A DNA stretch of 64,000 bases from contig NW_026971344.1 in the NCBI RefSeq assembly GCF_963678635.1, positions 20,295-84,294 of the forward strand, read 5' to 3'. The stretch is from Symsagittifera roscoffensis (Eukaryota > Xenacoelomorpha > Acoela > Convolutidae). The notes under the pieces were generated by a model. The model saw nothing but the letters and a program-made list of their open reading frames with translations, did not search any database and had not been told where the DNA came from. Position numbers and translations under genes: made by a program. Every line of letters starts with the position of its first letter. Position 1 is the first letter of the stretch. Below, piece after piece: positions 16,545 to 27,200 of the stretch.

Positions 16545-17759
16545 TCAATGTTCCATTTCTTCCTCCTGTGATACTGACTCTGCACTCTCAGTCTCCGTAT
16601 CCTGCAACACGTCATTAGCTATCCTGACGCTGCTGGAAGCCGTCCTCCAACACTTCTGCTCTTCTACCCTCTGTTTGCAACAAGGTAGGGGATCAACGTT
16701 AGACTCTCTGTTCCTGCAGAAGCTGTTGTGGAGACACAACGTCACGTTTCTCTCCAAATCTTCCTTTAACATCTCTGCCTTCTCCTTTCCACTACGTTCA
16801 CTCGTCCTGGAAATTCTTTTCACAGCGGTGGTCACTGCAGTCCGATGAGTCACGAGAGCTCGCTTGAAAGCTCCTGCTCCAATGTACAGCTGATATTCAC
16901 TGTACACCCTGCCGTGCTTCGACATATGCTTTTTCGCATATTCGTACAACCATGCAGTCATGTTAGCTCTGAACCATGGCATCAATCGTTTCCTTGCCCA
17001 TATCTTCTTCACTTCCATCGGAATGTTTAGAACTTTGCACATTGTCTCAAAAAGATCTAAATCTTTTAGACAATCTAATTTCCGCAACTGTTCTCTCGTC
17101 GGTGCCTCCTGTCTATTATTTTCTCTCACATGAGCCTCCAGCCATCGTATCGCCATCATAACTCCCACTATCACTATTGTTATGGGCTGTGATGAATCTG
17201 GTAAACCCATGGAGAGCAGCTCTCCAGAGTCCCAGATCAACATCAGATTACTACGCTTTGGATACCACCAGGTCTGCAGCAAGCAGTGGCAAGGAAACTC
17301 GTCATGTGTCAACATGATGCTCCTCCAATTACGTTTTCCCGAAGCTTCCAGTAATGGTTCCACTTCCATCATCACTCGGTGGACTTCATCATTCTCATCT
17401 ACTGCCTTGTAATCTGTGACAGTTGATCCTCTCTGTTTCTGTCTCTCAAAGTCACTGAAGTTACCGCTCACATATCCCATGAACTTCTTTCCTAGTATTG
17501 ACTCCAAATCTTCCTTGGTTCTCTCAGGAACTGCTGAGAACATCTTACATAGCAACTCGTAAGATTTCTCGGACATTCTCGCCAGTCTCACACACTTCGG
17601 CACTGAGAAGGCTTGATCCACGATCGTTCTCGTACTCTTTACGTCCACAGCTACGAAATTTACAGGGTATCTGCTCTTACACATTGGAGCCAATGTTGAA
17701 CCCACCAAATATCGTGCTCCTGATGGTCTACAATAAGTCTCACTGTGTCTGATGTTCAT
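16545..17759 (-). CDS. ORF2, conserved C-terminal domain (copy B)
   Basis: These 404 residues are the C-terminal end of ORF2, absent from copy A by deletion and retained in copy C (59074-60876). Shared blocks include AFSVPKCVRLARMS, EPLLEASG.RN.RSI.LTH, a Cys/His block PCHCL.QT.WYP followed by NL.LIWD, an aliphatic stretch ending in RWLE, and PWFRA..T(A/S)WLY. The pattern of conserved Cys, His, Trp and charged residues looks like a folded enzymatic or nucleic-acid-binding domain, but I do not recognise the family. The nominal start MNIRHSE follows a frameshift: the preceding fragment covers the upstream sequence in another frame. The tail is ESAESVSQEEEMEH. Confidence 0.8.
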   Translation of the reverse strand: MNIRHSETYCRPSGARYLVGSTLAPMCKSRYPVNFVAVDVKSTRTIVDQAFSVPKCVRLARMSEKSYELLCKMFSAVPERTKEDLESILGKKFMGYVSGNFSDFERQKQRGSTVTDYKAVDENDEVHRVMMEVEPLLEASGKRNWRSIMLTHDEFPCHCLLQTWWYPKRSNLMLIWDSGELLSMGLPDSSQPITIVIVGVMMAIRWLEAHVRENNRQEAPTREQLRKLDCLKDLDLFETMCKVLNIPMEVKKIWARKRLMPWFRANMTAWLYEYAKKHMSKHGRVYSEYQLYIGAGAFKRALVTHRTAVTTAVKRISRTSERSGKEKAEMLKEDLERNVTLCLHNSFCRNRESNVDPLPCCKQRVEEQKCWRTASSSVRIANDVLQDTETESAESVSQEEEMEH

Positions 17760-18415
17760 TTCCGTCTCGATTGCTTCCCTCCATTTCCTATGTATTTCTG
17801 CTCAGTCTGCAGAACTCCTGGGAATACTTCTACACTGATGGCTGTGACCATCTCATGTTTCTGTTCTAGATTCAATAGTGACTCTAAAGAACCAAAGATG
17901 CTGTAGAATCCTAGTGCAGTCACTAGATTCACCTCGGTTCCTCCATGGCAATCTGCTATCAGTTCAGTTTCTGTTCTTTCTTTCATCACGACATTTCCAA
18001 ACAATACCGTCAATTGCTTGTGTTGTCTCTCCAGGGTCTTCACACAGTCCAGACCTCCACAAACGTGACCCTCCAGTCCACAGACTTCCGCCAGACAGCT
18101 ACCAGGTTTGACCCAGTCTTCTGGTCCCCAGCCAGGCAACTCCACGTTATCTTCTCTGTTGCTCCTAGAGGCCGTTATCATCATATTATATATAATGTTG
18201 AGGTCACGCAGGTTACAGTCTGCATTCAGTTCCCTCTGCACGTCTTGTGTCGCTCGCAATATTGAGTCAGCGTTGGGACTAGGACACCATGATGGCCTCA
18301 TCAATTCCCACACTGCCATCAAACTCGTTCTCAGTAATTCATCTGAGAATCCCAATCCAAACTCCACTCTTTTATCAGATTTTGGTACGGAAGGTGCAGT
18401 CACCTCTTCTTCCAA
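17756..18415 (-). CDS. ORF2, Cys/His cluster region (copy B)
   Basis: This corresponds to the end of the copy A central block plus 12577-12910. It includes C-x4-C-x4-H-x-C-x4-C (about 18100-18047) and continues through a stretch missing in copy A (ELIADCHGGTEVNLVTALGF...), which copy C shares (QIVAECYASTTVNLATALGF). A frameshift ends it at 17756. It is separated by one stop codon from the upstream fragment 18425-18946, whose final NNPQAK is followed by TAG where copy A reads leucine. Confidence 0.75.
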   Translation of the reverse strand: MEEEVTAPSVPKSDKRVEFGLGFSDELLRTSLMAVWELMRPSWCPSPNADSILRATQDVQRELNADCNLRDLNIIYNMMITASRSNREDNVELPGWGPEDWVKPGSCLAEVCGLEGHVCGGLDCVKTLERQHKQLTVLFGNVVMKERTETELIADCHGGTEVNLVTALGFYSIFGSLESLLNLEQKHEMVTAISVEVFPGVLQTEQKYIGNGGKQSRRK

Positions 18416-18424
18416 GACCAGTCC

Positions 18425-18946
18425 CTATTTGGCCTGTGGATTGTTAACGCTCTTAATCGTTACAATTCTGGACGTCCAGAATCTTAGTAACACCGCCTGC
18501 TCGTAATCGAAGAAGCAATCGCGTATGTCTTCACTCAGGAAAGGGTTGTACGCTATCCCTATGATTCCGGATACGTAGCTATACGATTTCTTCTTGATCG
18601 GTCCACAGTATTCACTGGATTTCGGCAATGCTCCCATAGATTCTTTAGTGAGTCTCAGCTCCTTGTTTGAGAATCTCCTGATCTCGTCTATCTTTTTCAT
18701 GGGTTCTAATTCCTCGGGTTCTTTCATGTTCACCCTCATCGGTTTACTTTGCTGCATATCCAGCAGTGCTAGCAAGAATAAGGCTTTCGCTCGCGCATCG
18801 CCTTCCCTCAACATCTTAACACAAGTGTTCAATGCAGGTACTGAAATCTGCTCTATCAGGAATCGAATGAAACAGAGAGCGTCTCTCCGCTTCGCACTAG
18901 CTACTGCTGCTCCCTCTTGGACTATCAGATCCCTCAGGTTCGTCAT
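18425..18946 (-). pseudogene. ORF2 fragment (copy B)
   Basis: Equivalent to about residues 805-978 of the copy A central block. It is highly similar, with the KKIDEIRRFSNKELR and VSGIIGIAYNPFL motifs intact. The upstream stop is TAA, arising from the GAA codon of the copy A sequence (REEYDSEE becomes RE-stop-YDSED). Both ends are point nonsense changes, so the frame is otherwise continuous with the neighbours. Confidence 0.75.
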
Positions 18947-19117
18947 AAGGAAAACCTTCTCCTCTTTTGACCTCTTCCTATCTTCTGAATCATATTATTC
19001 GCGAGTCAGTCCCATCATGCACCAGGCGAACCTGAGTTGTAACTCTGTTCTTACGTAAGGTACTGCCACTAGAGCATGTACTCTTGGCGTAGTCCTCATT
19101 TCTTCTTCGAAATACCT

Positions 19118-19570
19118 TTATACTACTGCTTTCCATGGAAGGCTCACCAATTGCTCCATCGTTTCTGCCTGTATGTCAGACGACGCTAAAGTCCCGTACG
19201 CCTTCTGCTTGAGGGTGGTCCCTTGCAACATCGTTTCCAGATAACCCTCCATGGCTTTTTCGTCTTCCAGGGCCATCACATACCCTCTAGCCGAGTTTCG
19301 GTATTCTAACATCTCCATGTATCCACCGGTGGGTTCATCTATCGACACAGTCTCCGACACTGTTAGTCGGTTATATTCCACTGGTATTAGTTGTCCTTCG
19401 ACACTTCCCTTTCCGTGATTCATGGGAGATGGCTTAAAGTCTTTCATTTCGCTCTCTCCACATTGACTGAGTTTTTCCATTTCCAAGGTTGCTCCAGTCA
19501 GAGTGCGGTCACTCCTTCTGGATTTATAACCTGTTGACTTTATCCCCGCCATGAGAATGGGTGGCACCAT
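19118..19570 (-). pseudogene. ORF2 fragment (copy B)
   Basis: It matches the copy A block beginning MVPPILMAGIKSTGYKS, up to LPWKAVV, where a stop replaces leucine (TTG to TAG). The upstream part between 19571 and 19734 is out of frame or stopped after a one-base loss near 19738. Function unknown. No motif besides conservation with A; copy C has a clearly homologous but shuffled-frame counterpart near 57850. Confidence 0.7.
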
Positions 19571-19734
19571 CGCTATATCAGTTTACATTTTAGCTGTGCC
19601 AGGCAGTTGATAATCACCTTGCCCCAAATCCATGACCTCCTCGACTCGTTTCCTTTTAGCTGAGTTAACAGCTTTCATCGATATCTCTGAATCCACCTTC
19701 GTCTTTCCGACTCTCCTCGGCATCACTCTGCTGC

Positions 19735-21099
19735 CTAACTTCCTTTCATCGCATTGATTTTATCAATCACCAACTTTGATCGCATCGTCCCTCTCCTGGT
19801 TCTTGACAGATACACCACCTCTCCTTTATCGTCCTGCGGTGTCATCTTGATGGGAGAATTCGCTTCACTTTCATCAGTGGCCGAGTCGATCAACAACTCA
19901 CTCTGTCTCCCTTCACAATCATCAAGCTTGTCAAGGACTTCCCTCATCAAGGGTTGGTTGAGACCCGTTTTCAGAATGGACTGGGTCGCATAGCTCTGAA
20001 CCACGGTCCAGACTTCTTCCATAAACGCCACTCTGTCCAATTTGCATCCCGTCCTACTCTCATGGTCTCGGTGATGTACTTCCCATTCTTCTTCGGGCAG
20101 CGCTCCCAAGAAAGGTTCTCTGGCTGAGGCCTCTATTCTTCTCCTCCTAGGTGATTCCATGAGGATTCTCTGGTCGTTATTTCTTGAATTGCCAGGAGAA
20201 CTGCTCTCCGGCAAATTCCGTTTCATTTCCATAAAGGCTGACGGAGGCTCCAGTGTCGAAATGCCTTCATCCGCTGGCTCAGTCGTTTCCAACGTATCTG
20301 CATTGTTCTCAAGATCACTGAAGATATTGAAATCCAGGCTGGATGTTCCTCCTGTCGATGCCCTGTTGTCTTCCCCTCCAGCTTGATCTTGTTGCATGGG
20401 TTCTTCGGTTTGACGGCTTCCTCCCTGTCCGTCATCTCCTTCTGACTTATCCTTGTTCGAGCTCGAGGGTCCTTGTTCATCATTGTCGGCTTCTTCCGGG
20501 AATCTCGGTATGAGCAATGTACCGGCCGATCTATCTTCCTCTTCTCCATGGACCACTTTGATTTCCTCACAGCCGAAGGGTGCTAGGAAGGTTCTCGTCT
20601 GCAATATTCCTCCCACTTTCATCTCCTGTTTCACACTAGTCAGGATTAATGAGGCTTCAGGCAGTTCGGTCCTGCCTCTCATCCTCATCGGAGCTAAGCC
20701 TAATCCCGTCCATTCCTCGTCGAATTTCCCAGGCTTAGGGGTCGCGGCGTTGCTTATTCGCCTTCTCGTTGCTTGATCCGTATATGCAAATCGTGTGTAT
20801 TGTAACACGGCGGCATTTCTCCCTACAAAGTATGGATCCATTGTTCCCACGAAATTCCCTACTCTCCTTTCAATGGTTTCGAATGCTCTCAATCTAGGAG
20901 TTTGTACCACGGAGACTGCTCCGAGCAACATCCTTCTTATCAGAGAGAATTCAGGGATTGCCTCCGGCAGCTTCTTGTAATCGCCCCAGTCCTTCGTCTC
21001 TTCTCTCACTTTATGATATGCTGCAGTAAGACGAGGCACTCTGGTTATTTCACCATTCGTTTTATCATAGGGTCTCAGATTCCAAAGCTTCGGAAACAC
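19735..21099 (-). CDS. ORF2, central part (copy B)
   Basis: 454 residues equivalent to residues about 90-545 of the copy A central fragment. It begins directly after a TGA (a glycine codon GGA in A), so the nominal Met is not a real start. It contains the conserved EIPEFS..RRMLLGAVSVVQTPR block and the acidic, low-complexity segment rich in E, D, S, T and Q, which differs from A by many replacements. It ends when a one-base loss after INAMK shifts the frame. Confidence 0.75.
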   Translation of the reverse strand: MFPKLWNLRPYDKTNGEITRVPRLTAAYHKVREETKDWGDYKKLPEAIPEFSLIRRMLLGAVSVVQTPRLRAFETIERRVGNFVGTMDPYFVGRNAAVLQYTRFAYTDQATRRRISNAATPKPGKFDEEWTGLGLAPMRMRGRTELPEASLILTSVKQEMKVGGILQTRTFLAPFGCEEIKVVHGEEEDRSAGTLLIPRFPEEADNDEQGPSSSNKDKSEGDDGQGGSRQTEEPMQQDQAGGEDNRASTGGTSSLDFNIFSDLENNADTLETTEPADEGISTLEPPSAFMEMKRNLPESSSPGNSRNNDQRILMESPRRRRIEASAREPFLGALPEEEWEVHHRDHESRTGCKLDRVAFMEEVWTVVQSYATQSILKTGLNQPLMREVLDKLDDCEGRQSELLIDSATDESEANSPIKMTPQDDKGEVVYLSRTRRGTMRSKLVIDKINAMKGS

Positions 21100-21108
21100 T
21101 TCAATGTG

Positions 21109-24100
21109 TCATCTTTCTACTTCTCCCATGCGATCACTGAAGTGGTCGTCAAAATTGATGACTGTCATCTCTGGCTCCGATATTTTCGTAAACAACAGAT
21201 CTTTACTCATGAGCTCCCGCAATGCGTGCTGCTCACACCAGTTCAGTGTACTACCGTCCACTGCTGATATGAGGTTCAGGTGCAGCACCGACCTCCTATA
21301 TGCTTCCACTTTAACGTCAGGGAACGCAAACGTGACTGCTGGTCCATAGATCACCGTTACAAACTCCGTGACTCCTCTGATCAGCGCCAAGGGATCGGTT
21401 CTCATAGCCAAGCTCAGATCGGTTAACAGCGGCATGCCTCCAACATGTCGTCTAACATCTTCCTCTCTTTCAATCGTCTCGTCTTCTCCCGTTCCAAAGC
21501 GAGTTTGTTGTATGAGATACTGGATAAGAGTGTGTCTCAGGTCTCTTATCTTGTTCCACGAGTCCGTGGATTTCTTCATATCCAAGTTCCTCACTCTCTC
21601 TCTCATCTGCTCTGGACAACGTGTCAGTTTCATCAGTCCTCCCAAGTTTCCGTGGGTAATTGCAATCAATGTCAGAAGTCCGTCTAGCCGCAGGTTCTGG
21701 ATTCCATCAGTGAGCAGTATCGCCGGTCCTTTCACGAAACTCTCTGCTCCAAATGGCACGAACAAGGCTATTAGTTCCACTATCGACACTTCCACTACTG
21801 CTTGGAGGAATTCTTTTATCAAGTAGTGCGAGACTTTCGGGTAGACTTTTGCCAAGAAGGACGCGGTCCATCCGGCTCCCAACCCTTCCAACATGCTGCC
21901 TGTCCGTTCAAAGCCCTCCTGTCCCTTCACTTCCCGGGTCCAGAAGGTTTCCAGAGTAATCTGAAACATTCTGTTCACAAATTCAGCGGTCTTTTCCCCG
22001 GCATTTTCCGCCAGGTTCACCTCCTTCAACAAGTAGGCATGTATCTTTGTGATCATCAGGGGGCCTTGCTCAAAAGCGTCTGCACCCAATGCCGCTATTC
22101 TAGGGTTCAGGTGTAGCCACTGGTTGGCTTCCGGCTTGGTTCTCAAAACCATCGCCTCCAAATGAGATCTCGTCTCTAGTGAATTTTTCCTTCTTGTGTC
22201 TTCACCTGCCACTTCCATTGTCCGGAACCATAAGTCGTTGGACATCGCCGCGATCACTCGATGGTCGTCGTATACTCCTGGTTTCAGTTTGAGCTGTCGA
22301 CTGAAATTGGACAGTTCCAACCCCAGCACCTCGTCCAATACTAACATGTGTAGCGCATGGTCCTTGAATCCTCTCATCGCGTTTGAGATATCTGACCACA
22401 CTGCAGGCAGTTCAGCCTTGAGTGGCCTCAGGTTCTCCATCTCTATCATGCGATTCGGGGCTGATATGATCACATCATATTTTCCTTCCGAAAGTAAGGT
22501 CACAATCGCATACACAAATTTCAGTCCATCCGGGAGATGTGCATATCCCGGAGACAACGCAAATACTATTCTCGGCGTCACTTTGGTGAATGACCCCTCC
22601 TTCGCCGCATCCACCACTTCATCCATCGACTCAAGGATATCTTTTATCGCGGGCCATACAGCGTTCTCTGCCGTTGTAGGATCTCTGAGTCTGCTCAGAA
22701 AACCTCTACTGTGTAGATGGTCATTGATGCCAGCAAACACAATCGTAATTGGGTTCATGTCCGTCTGCCTTTGTACCCCTATAGCCAGAGATATCGATTG
22801 CAGTAGGTCCAGGTCGACCGCTGCCAACATTATGACGTCCTGCCAAAACAGAGACTTGGAGGTGTACACGAACTCTGAATTCGCTACTACCATAATCTTG
22901 GCCTTCCTCATTTCTGCTTTGTCATAGGCGGCGAAGATGGTCTCATCTTTCTTTATCGCTTTCAATCCGCCATATCTTTGGGCATCACCATCTTGATTCA
23001 CTAGCTTTGGGTATACTCTCTCCTTCACATGACCAGGGGGTGTCGTCAGCTGCCTGAATATCTTCACGTGTTGCCCAATCGGCGCTCTCGTCGTCAGGAA
23101 TCTTCCTGGTCTCTCTTCACGATTCCCCTCATCATGATTCAACCTCACATCTTGCAATGGTCTCGCATTCACTGGCCCCATTGTGTTGTTAGAGGGCAGT
23201 CCCTCTAGGTCAGCAAATCTCAAGGCCGTCGTGGAGCTGAAATTTATGCTAGAGGCTATCAACCAGTCTACGCCGGTTATCGAGTACAATCTGCTAACGG
23301 ATAGCGTCGCTCCATTCAGCATCCTTCTTGCATCTTCAATGAAGCTTACCCTCTGGAGATCCAGCTTCATTAGCTCGTCTTTGTATACATGCCAGGGAGA
23401 CGGTATGGGTCTTGACCACATCAGCGAGCCTCTGCTCGGACGTCTCTCCTCTCGACTGTTACTTGTCGTCTCCGATCTAGTGTCCGATCTAGTGTCCGAT
23501 CTAGACGTGCCGGCTGTCTCTTCGATTGGATTGACAGGTCCTATTCTTCTCCTAGGATGGATGGTTCTCCTCATCGGTGCTTCTCCCAATCGATCCTGTA
23601 CGTCTGTCCTTTGACCTGGTTCGCTGGAGCTTTGCTGCCTGTAGTTCGTGACGGCCGGGACCGTACCCAAGCGTGTTTCCAGGCTAGGAGGCACAAAGGT
23701 GGTAATCAACGCGTCACTCGCTGTTCCTTCTTCCTTCAGCACTCCTGTGTCAAAGAGTTCCGCTTCTAGTTCGTCCAACCGCTCTTGGAATACTCGATTC
23801 AACCAAGCTTGTCCTTCGATACTGTCGAAGTGGATGCCGTCCGTGGTCAGTCTGGCCTGATCCGTAGCTCTCAACTCATGTTCGATGTCCATGAGGATCA
23901 TTCTTCCGGCGTTCCGACTTGCGAGGTTCCATCTGACGACTCCCTCGTTGTGCCTTCTTCCTGATGCTGTCAGGCTTCTCGTATTCATTGGCACAGTGCA
24001 AACGGTCAGTACCGCGCAATTGAATTTCTGCCAGAGCGTAGTAAACAAACACACCATCATTGACTCCCATAGTGCTTCCTGCTCATCTGAACCTCTGGAG

Positions 24101-25524
24101 ATGTCATTCGTCCCAACTAAGATCATCACATTGGGGATCCTCCCTGGATTCATCAGTTCCACCATTCGATATAACTGGGCTATCGTCGCGCCTCCAAAGG
24201 CCATCACCGTGGTGACCCACGAGGTTCTCAAATTCGACAGCACTCTAACCAAGCTGTCTCCCAGTATCAGATGAGATGTCCCGAGCGGTGGTTGCTGCAG
24301 GTTTACTGCCGGGCTCCAAGTCGCTCGATTGAAGCAAGCTCTCGGATCTGTCTCCGGAACTCCCGTGAAATTATATTTCAATTGATTATTCTTTTGCACG
24401 TCTATTATGCGAGACACTTTCTTCGCTGGCATCTTCCGTATTCTTCTCTCTGGGGCCCTCGAGCTCCCCATGAGTGGTGTCACGTCACTTATCCCCTGTC
24501 TGATTACGGTCTGGGAGAGTCGTACTCTGCCCGTATCGTCAATCGTTCCATAGGGTGCAGTCACCCCGGAACCTGGCGCATTCTTGTTAGCGACCAGTCG
24601 TCCAGCTGTCTCTATCAGCCTCCTCACTGTCTGTTCCACGACTGGATCACCAAAGGTGTCACTAGGATCCGGGATTGTTACTCGATTTGTCTCTGCTGGG
24701 AGCCGTGTCTCCGTTGTTTGACTCATTTCTCGAGGCGTCAAGAGCTCCATCGGGGACTGCCCACGAGGAATATCCCTTGCAGGTATCACTTTCTCCACGG
24801 CCGTTGTCAACGCCATCTGTTCCGATCGCTCTTTGTAATCCTGCCTCATGCGCTCAATTTCTTGACCCTGCTTTTTGTTGCAGTCTTCAAACAACTTTCT
24901 CCACATGTCTCGATCTTCCTCCATCTGGAGCATACTTTTGGTCATCTCGTCCAGCTCCTTTTTCGTACTTTTCAGTTCATCGTTCATCTTATCCAGATCT
25001 TGCATGGTTTGGTTCGTCTGAACTTTCTGTGCTACTTTCACCCTTTTTGGTGGCGCGGCTGCTCTCAGTGGTGAACCAGACGAGGCCGCCTCGCTGTTCA
25101 TCTCCTGATGCATTCTCGTCAGCCCAGGTTTGGGCTTGGAGGGCATTTGCATCTCACCTGGTTGGTAAGTCCTAGAACTTCCCAATCCAGGCTCATTCGC
25201 CAAGTGACTCCCTGAGAGAGCCCCGTTTCTCCACCTCATCACTCTCATGTTCGGGCGGTCTAGTACTCCCCTTTCTCCATATGCTGCCATCAACAGGACT
25301 TCCGTGGGGCGGTCCCCACGGTTGTCATGCCCCAAGATGTTGATCAGGGCGGTCAGCAACATGACTACCTCTGGGTCCTCCAGAGCGAAGTCTCGATCAA
25401 TCAGCCGACGATAGATCGCATCTATCATCGGTCCTACATGTGCCTCTGCCAGGTCCATCAATTCATCCAAGTTGAAATTGTCCATACTGTTCTTCAGATT
25501 TGATTTGATTCGATTCGATTCCAA
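21109..25524 (-). CDS. ORF2, N-terminal half with SGNH-hydrolase-like domain (copy B)
   Basis: This is the longest open stretch of ORF2 (1471 codons) and shows that the two big copy A frames are one gene: here the region passes without interruption from MRTDPLALIRGV into the IYGPAVTFAFPD block. The conserved start is MDNFNLDEL at 25485; an extra 13 in-frame codons precede it. It has the coiled coil, then the SGNH-like domain with GDS, FGGAT, GTND and DGIHFD all intact, then the second degenerate unit (FAGIND). A few residues in the SGNH domain are deleted (WNNILRNLA becomes WNLA). It ends at TGA 21109-21111, a glycine in copy A. Substrate and role are unknown. Confidence 0.87.
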   Translation of the reverse strand: MESNRIKSNLKNSMDNFNLDELMDLAEAHVGPMIDAIYRRLIDRDFALEDPEVVMLLTALINILGHDNRGDRPTEVLLMAAYGERGVLDRPNMRVMRWRNGALSGSHLANEPGLGSSRTYQPGEMQMPSKPKPGLTRMHQEMNSEAASSGSPLRAAAPPKRVKVAQKVQTNQTMQDLDKMNDELKSTKKELDEMTKSMLQMEEDRDMWRKLFEDCNKKQGQEIERMRQDYKERSEQMALTTAVEKVIPARDIPRGQSPMELLTPREMSQTTETRLPAETNRVTIPDPSDTFGDPVVEQTVRRLIETAGRLVANKNAPGSGVTAPYGTIDDTGRVRLSQTVIRQGISDVTPLMGSSRAPERRIRKMPAKKVSRIIDVQKNNQLKYNFTGVPETDPRACFNRATWSPAVNLQQPPLGTSHLILGDSLVRVLSNLRTSWVTTVMAFGGATIAQLYRMVELMNPGRIPNVMILVGTNDISRGSDEQEALWESMMVCLFTTLWQKFNCAVLTVCTVPMNTRSLTASGRRHNEGVVRWNLASRNAGRMILMDIEHELRATDQARLTTDGIHFDSIEGQAWLNRVFQERLDELEAELFDTGVLKEEGTASDALITTFVPPSLETRLGTVPAVTNYRQQSSSEPGQRTDVQDRLGEAPMRRTIHPRRRIGPVNPIEETAGTSRSDTRSDTRSETTSNSREERRPSRGSLMWSRPIPSPWHVYKDELMKLDLQRVSFIEDARRMLNGATLSVSRLYSITGVDWLIASSINFSSTTALRFADLEGLPSNNTMGPVNARPLQDVRLNHDEGNREERPGRFLTTRAPIGQHVKIFRQLTTPPGHVKERVYPKLVNQDGDAQRYGGLKAIKKDETIFAAYDKAEMRKAKIMVVANSEFVYTSKSLFWQDVIMLAAVDLDLLQSISLAIGVQRQTDMNPITIVFAGINDHLHSRGFLSRLRDPTTAENAVWPAIKDILESMDEVVDAAKEGSFTKVTPRIVFALSPGYAHLPDGLKFVYAIVTLLSEGKYDVIISAPNRMIEMENLRPLKAELPAVWSDISNAMRGFKDHALHMLVLDEVLGLELSNFSRQLKLKPGVYDDHRVIAAMSNDLWFRTMEVAGEDTRRKNSLETRSHLEAMVLRTKPEANQWLHLNPRIAALGADAFEQGPLMITKIHAYLLKEVNLAENAGEKTAEFVNRMFQITLETFWTREVKGQEGFERTGSMLEGLGAGWTASFLAKVYPKVSHYLIKEFLQAVVEVSIVELIALFVPFGAESFVKGPAILLTDGIQNLRLDGLLTLIAITHGNLGGLMKLTRCPEQMRERVRNLDMKKSTDSWNKIRDLRHTLIQYLIQQTRFGTGEDETIEREEDVRRHVGGMPLLTDLSLAMRTDPLALIRGVTEFVTVIYGPAVTFAFPDVKVEAYRRSVLHLNLISAVDGSTLNWCEQHALRELMSKDLLFTKISEPEMTVINFDDHFSDRMGEVER

Positions 25525-25755
25525 GGTTTTGACTCAAGTGAGTAATTAAATGATCAATCAGGATCTAGAAAAGAAGTCACAAATGTCACACTTGTCAGTC
25601 TCATCTCAACATATCTCGTTAAAATTTGCTTAAAAACAGTCCAGATAAAAAGATATTTATCCTAAAATTTATTAAAATCAATCGGTCTCTAAAATTTTGG
25701 AATTCGACCTAAGATTGGACAGTCCAAACTTTGGATCTATTCCTAAGATCGCCAT
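25525..25755 (-). other. Pol-ORF2 gap (copy B)
   Basis: Counterpart of 5071-5469. The splice-acceptor-like TTCTTTTCTAG (minus strand, 25565-25575) is conserved. No gene seen. Confidence 0.5.
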
Positions 25756-26224
25756 TCAGTTGTTCATGGTCACTAACCCCTTCTTACCCGGGATCTTAAA
25801 AACATAACACATAACATAACATAACATAACACATAATACATACAACTCAGTCTTTGGCCTAACACCCTCTCGCACGTCACTCAGACTATACTTAAGTAGA
25901 TACACTTGTATGTTCGTATCAGAGAATATCACGTGTACAAGCGCGTACAGTTCCCGAGGATGCAGTCTTCCTCTGTTTGGATCGTACACTGGAAGCGAGA
26001 GCTCCTTCACGTTCATTTCCACAAGGAAGTCCCTCAGCCTCGTCAAAGACAAGACTAGGTTTTCTGGGTCCAAGTGCTGCTTCTCTGTCGCCCTCGTTAC
26101 CAAGAAGCATAAGTACTGTCCCGGTATCTGCGACACCGCCGGAGGTAAGGCTGCTACGCCCCCTATCCCTGGTCTTTGCTTCCAAAGGAATTCCACGTTT
26201 TTGTATTCTCTCCTAAAATCTGCC
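25756..26224 (-). CDS. Macro-domain-like C-terminus of Pol (copy B)
   Basis: Same domain as 4690-5070: GGVAALPPAV, YLCFLVTR, DPENL, LSLPVYDPNRGRL and PRELYALVHVIFSD are all kept. The frame follows a +1 shift after ADMSF, as in copy A. The last strand IQVYL is followed by a small deletion, so the native end HKKYYLSIG is replaced by a tail translated from the downstream gap, including its ATAAC microsatellite. The macro assignment is based on motif order and hydrophobic pattern only. Confidence 0.55.
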
Positions 26225-26424
26225 GCTAACGCTGTCCCAAAAACTCATGTCTGCCGTGATTGCTATCGCACATGTTCTATTTGTGAGTATAAAATCACTG
26301 TCTGTCAGTATTACGTTACTTGAATATTCATTTGGTAAGTTAAAATATGACTCAACTACCCTGCCTATGTCAGGTTTCTTAGGTTCTTCGCCTGTTTCTG
26401 CTTCTGAGTCTCCTGTTTCTCTTG

Positions 26425-27024
26425 CTACTCTAATTTTTTTGCTACTAATTTTTTTATTATCAAGTTTTCAGTGTGGGTAAGTCCTACCCCCACTCCCCGG
26501 ACAAAAATATCCATCGACGTCCCCGTCGATCGCATACCGGGTATCAAGTCAAGGTTAGAAGCTGGAATGAGTAATCGTCCTTCCTGGGCAGCCCAGGAAG
26601 GATCATCTCGTTCAGTCTTGATGTATTTCATGCTTTCACGATCTACGTCTTGAATCGTGACGCTGGTCTCCTCTGGATCCGAGGTCGTTTCATTCAGCCA
26701 CTCTAAGACACGCAGCTTCGTCAAGTCTTGTTCATATGACTGCTGTTGCTCGTCGTCGAATTCTACCTCGGGTTTCGACCAGTCGTCAACCCACTCATCG
26801 TCGTGATCATCGACTATGTCAATGTCTTGTGACACAGTTATTTCCTCTAGACCCACTACTTCCTCCACTATCTTCTTCAGATCTATCCTATCCACTACAA
26901 AGTCGTCACCGTAAGGATTGTATTTCAACTTGGTCTCGTCCCGTCCTTCTGACGAGTCTGTATTTTGAACGGAAGATCCGGTTCCAAGTTCTTGGGAACT
27001 TCTCTCTGTTCGGGATCCTGCCAA
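26425..27024 (-). pseudogene. pol: Pol acidic tail with central-PPT-coded block (copy B)
   Basis: Equivalent to residues about 140-310 of 3600-4724 in copy A, in the true frame from the KYNPYGDDF motif onward. It ends with the IFVRGVGVGL block and a short divergent end at 26425 caused by an indel in an A/T run. Strongly acidic, no fold recognised. Confidence 0.75.
26473..26510 (-). promoter_or_regulatory. Central polypurine tract (cPPT), copy B
   Basis: Minus strand T run plus GTCCGGGGAGTGGGGG (core 26502-26487). It lies 11.2 kb from the 5' end and 11.7 kb from the 3' end of this 22.9-kb element. Confidence 0.68.
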
Positions 27025-27200
27025 TCTTCCTCTGCGTAGGGTAAGGTTTCATCGTCCGCTTCGATCTCCTCGTTTGGATCCAGGTCCAGCGCTGTATCCG
27101 TACCTTCCTCTACGACTTCGTTTCCATCGTTCTTCTCCCTGGTGCCCTTTTCATTGACCTCACAAGCAGGATCCATCATTAGATAATCCTCTTCTTCCAT
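26925..27200 (-). pseudogene. pol: Pol acidic segment after integrase (copy B)
   Basis: Starts at MEEEDYLMMDPACEVNEKG and aligns with the same words in A and C. It is separated from the integrase frame by a 4-bp insertion near 27265 (a duplicated AGACT-like word) and from the next acidic fragment by another shift near 26930. Acidic and probably disordered. Confidence 0.65.
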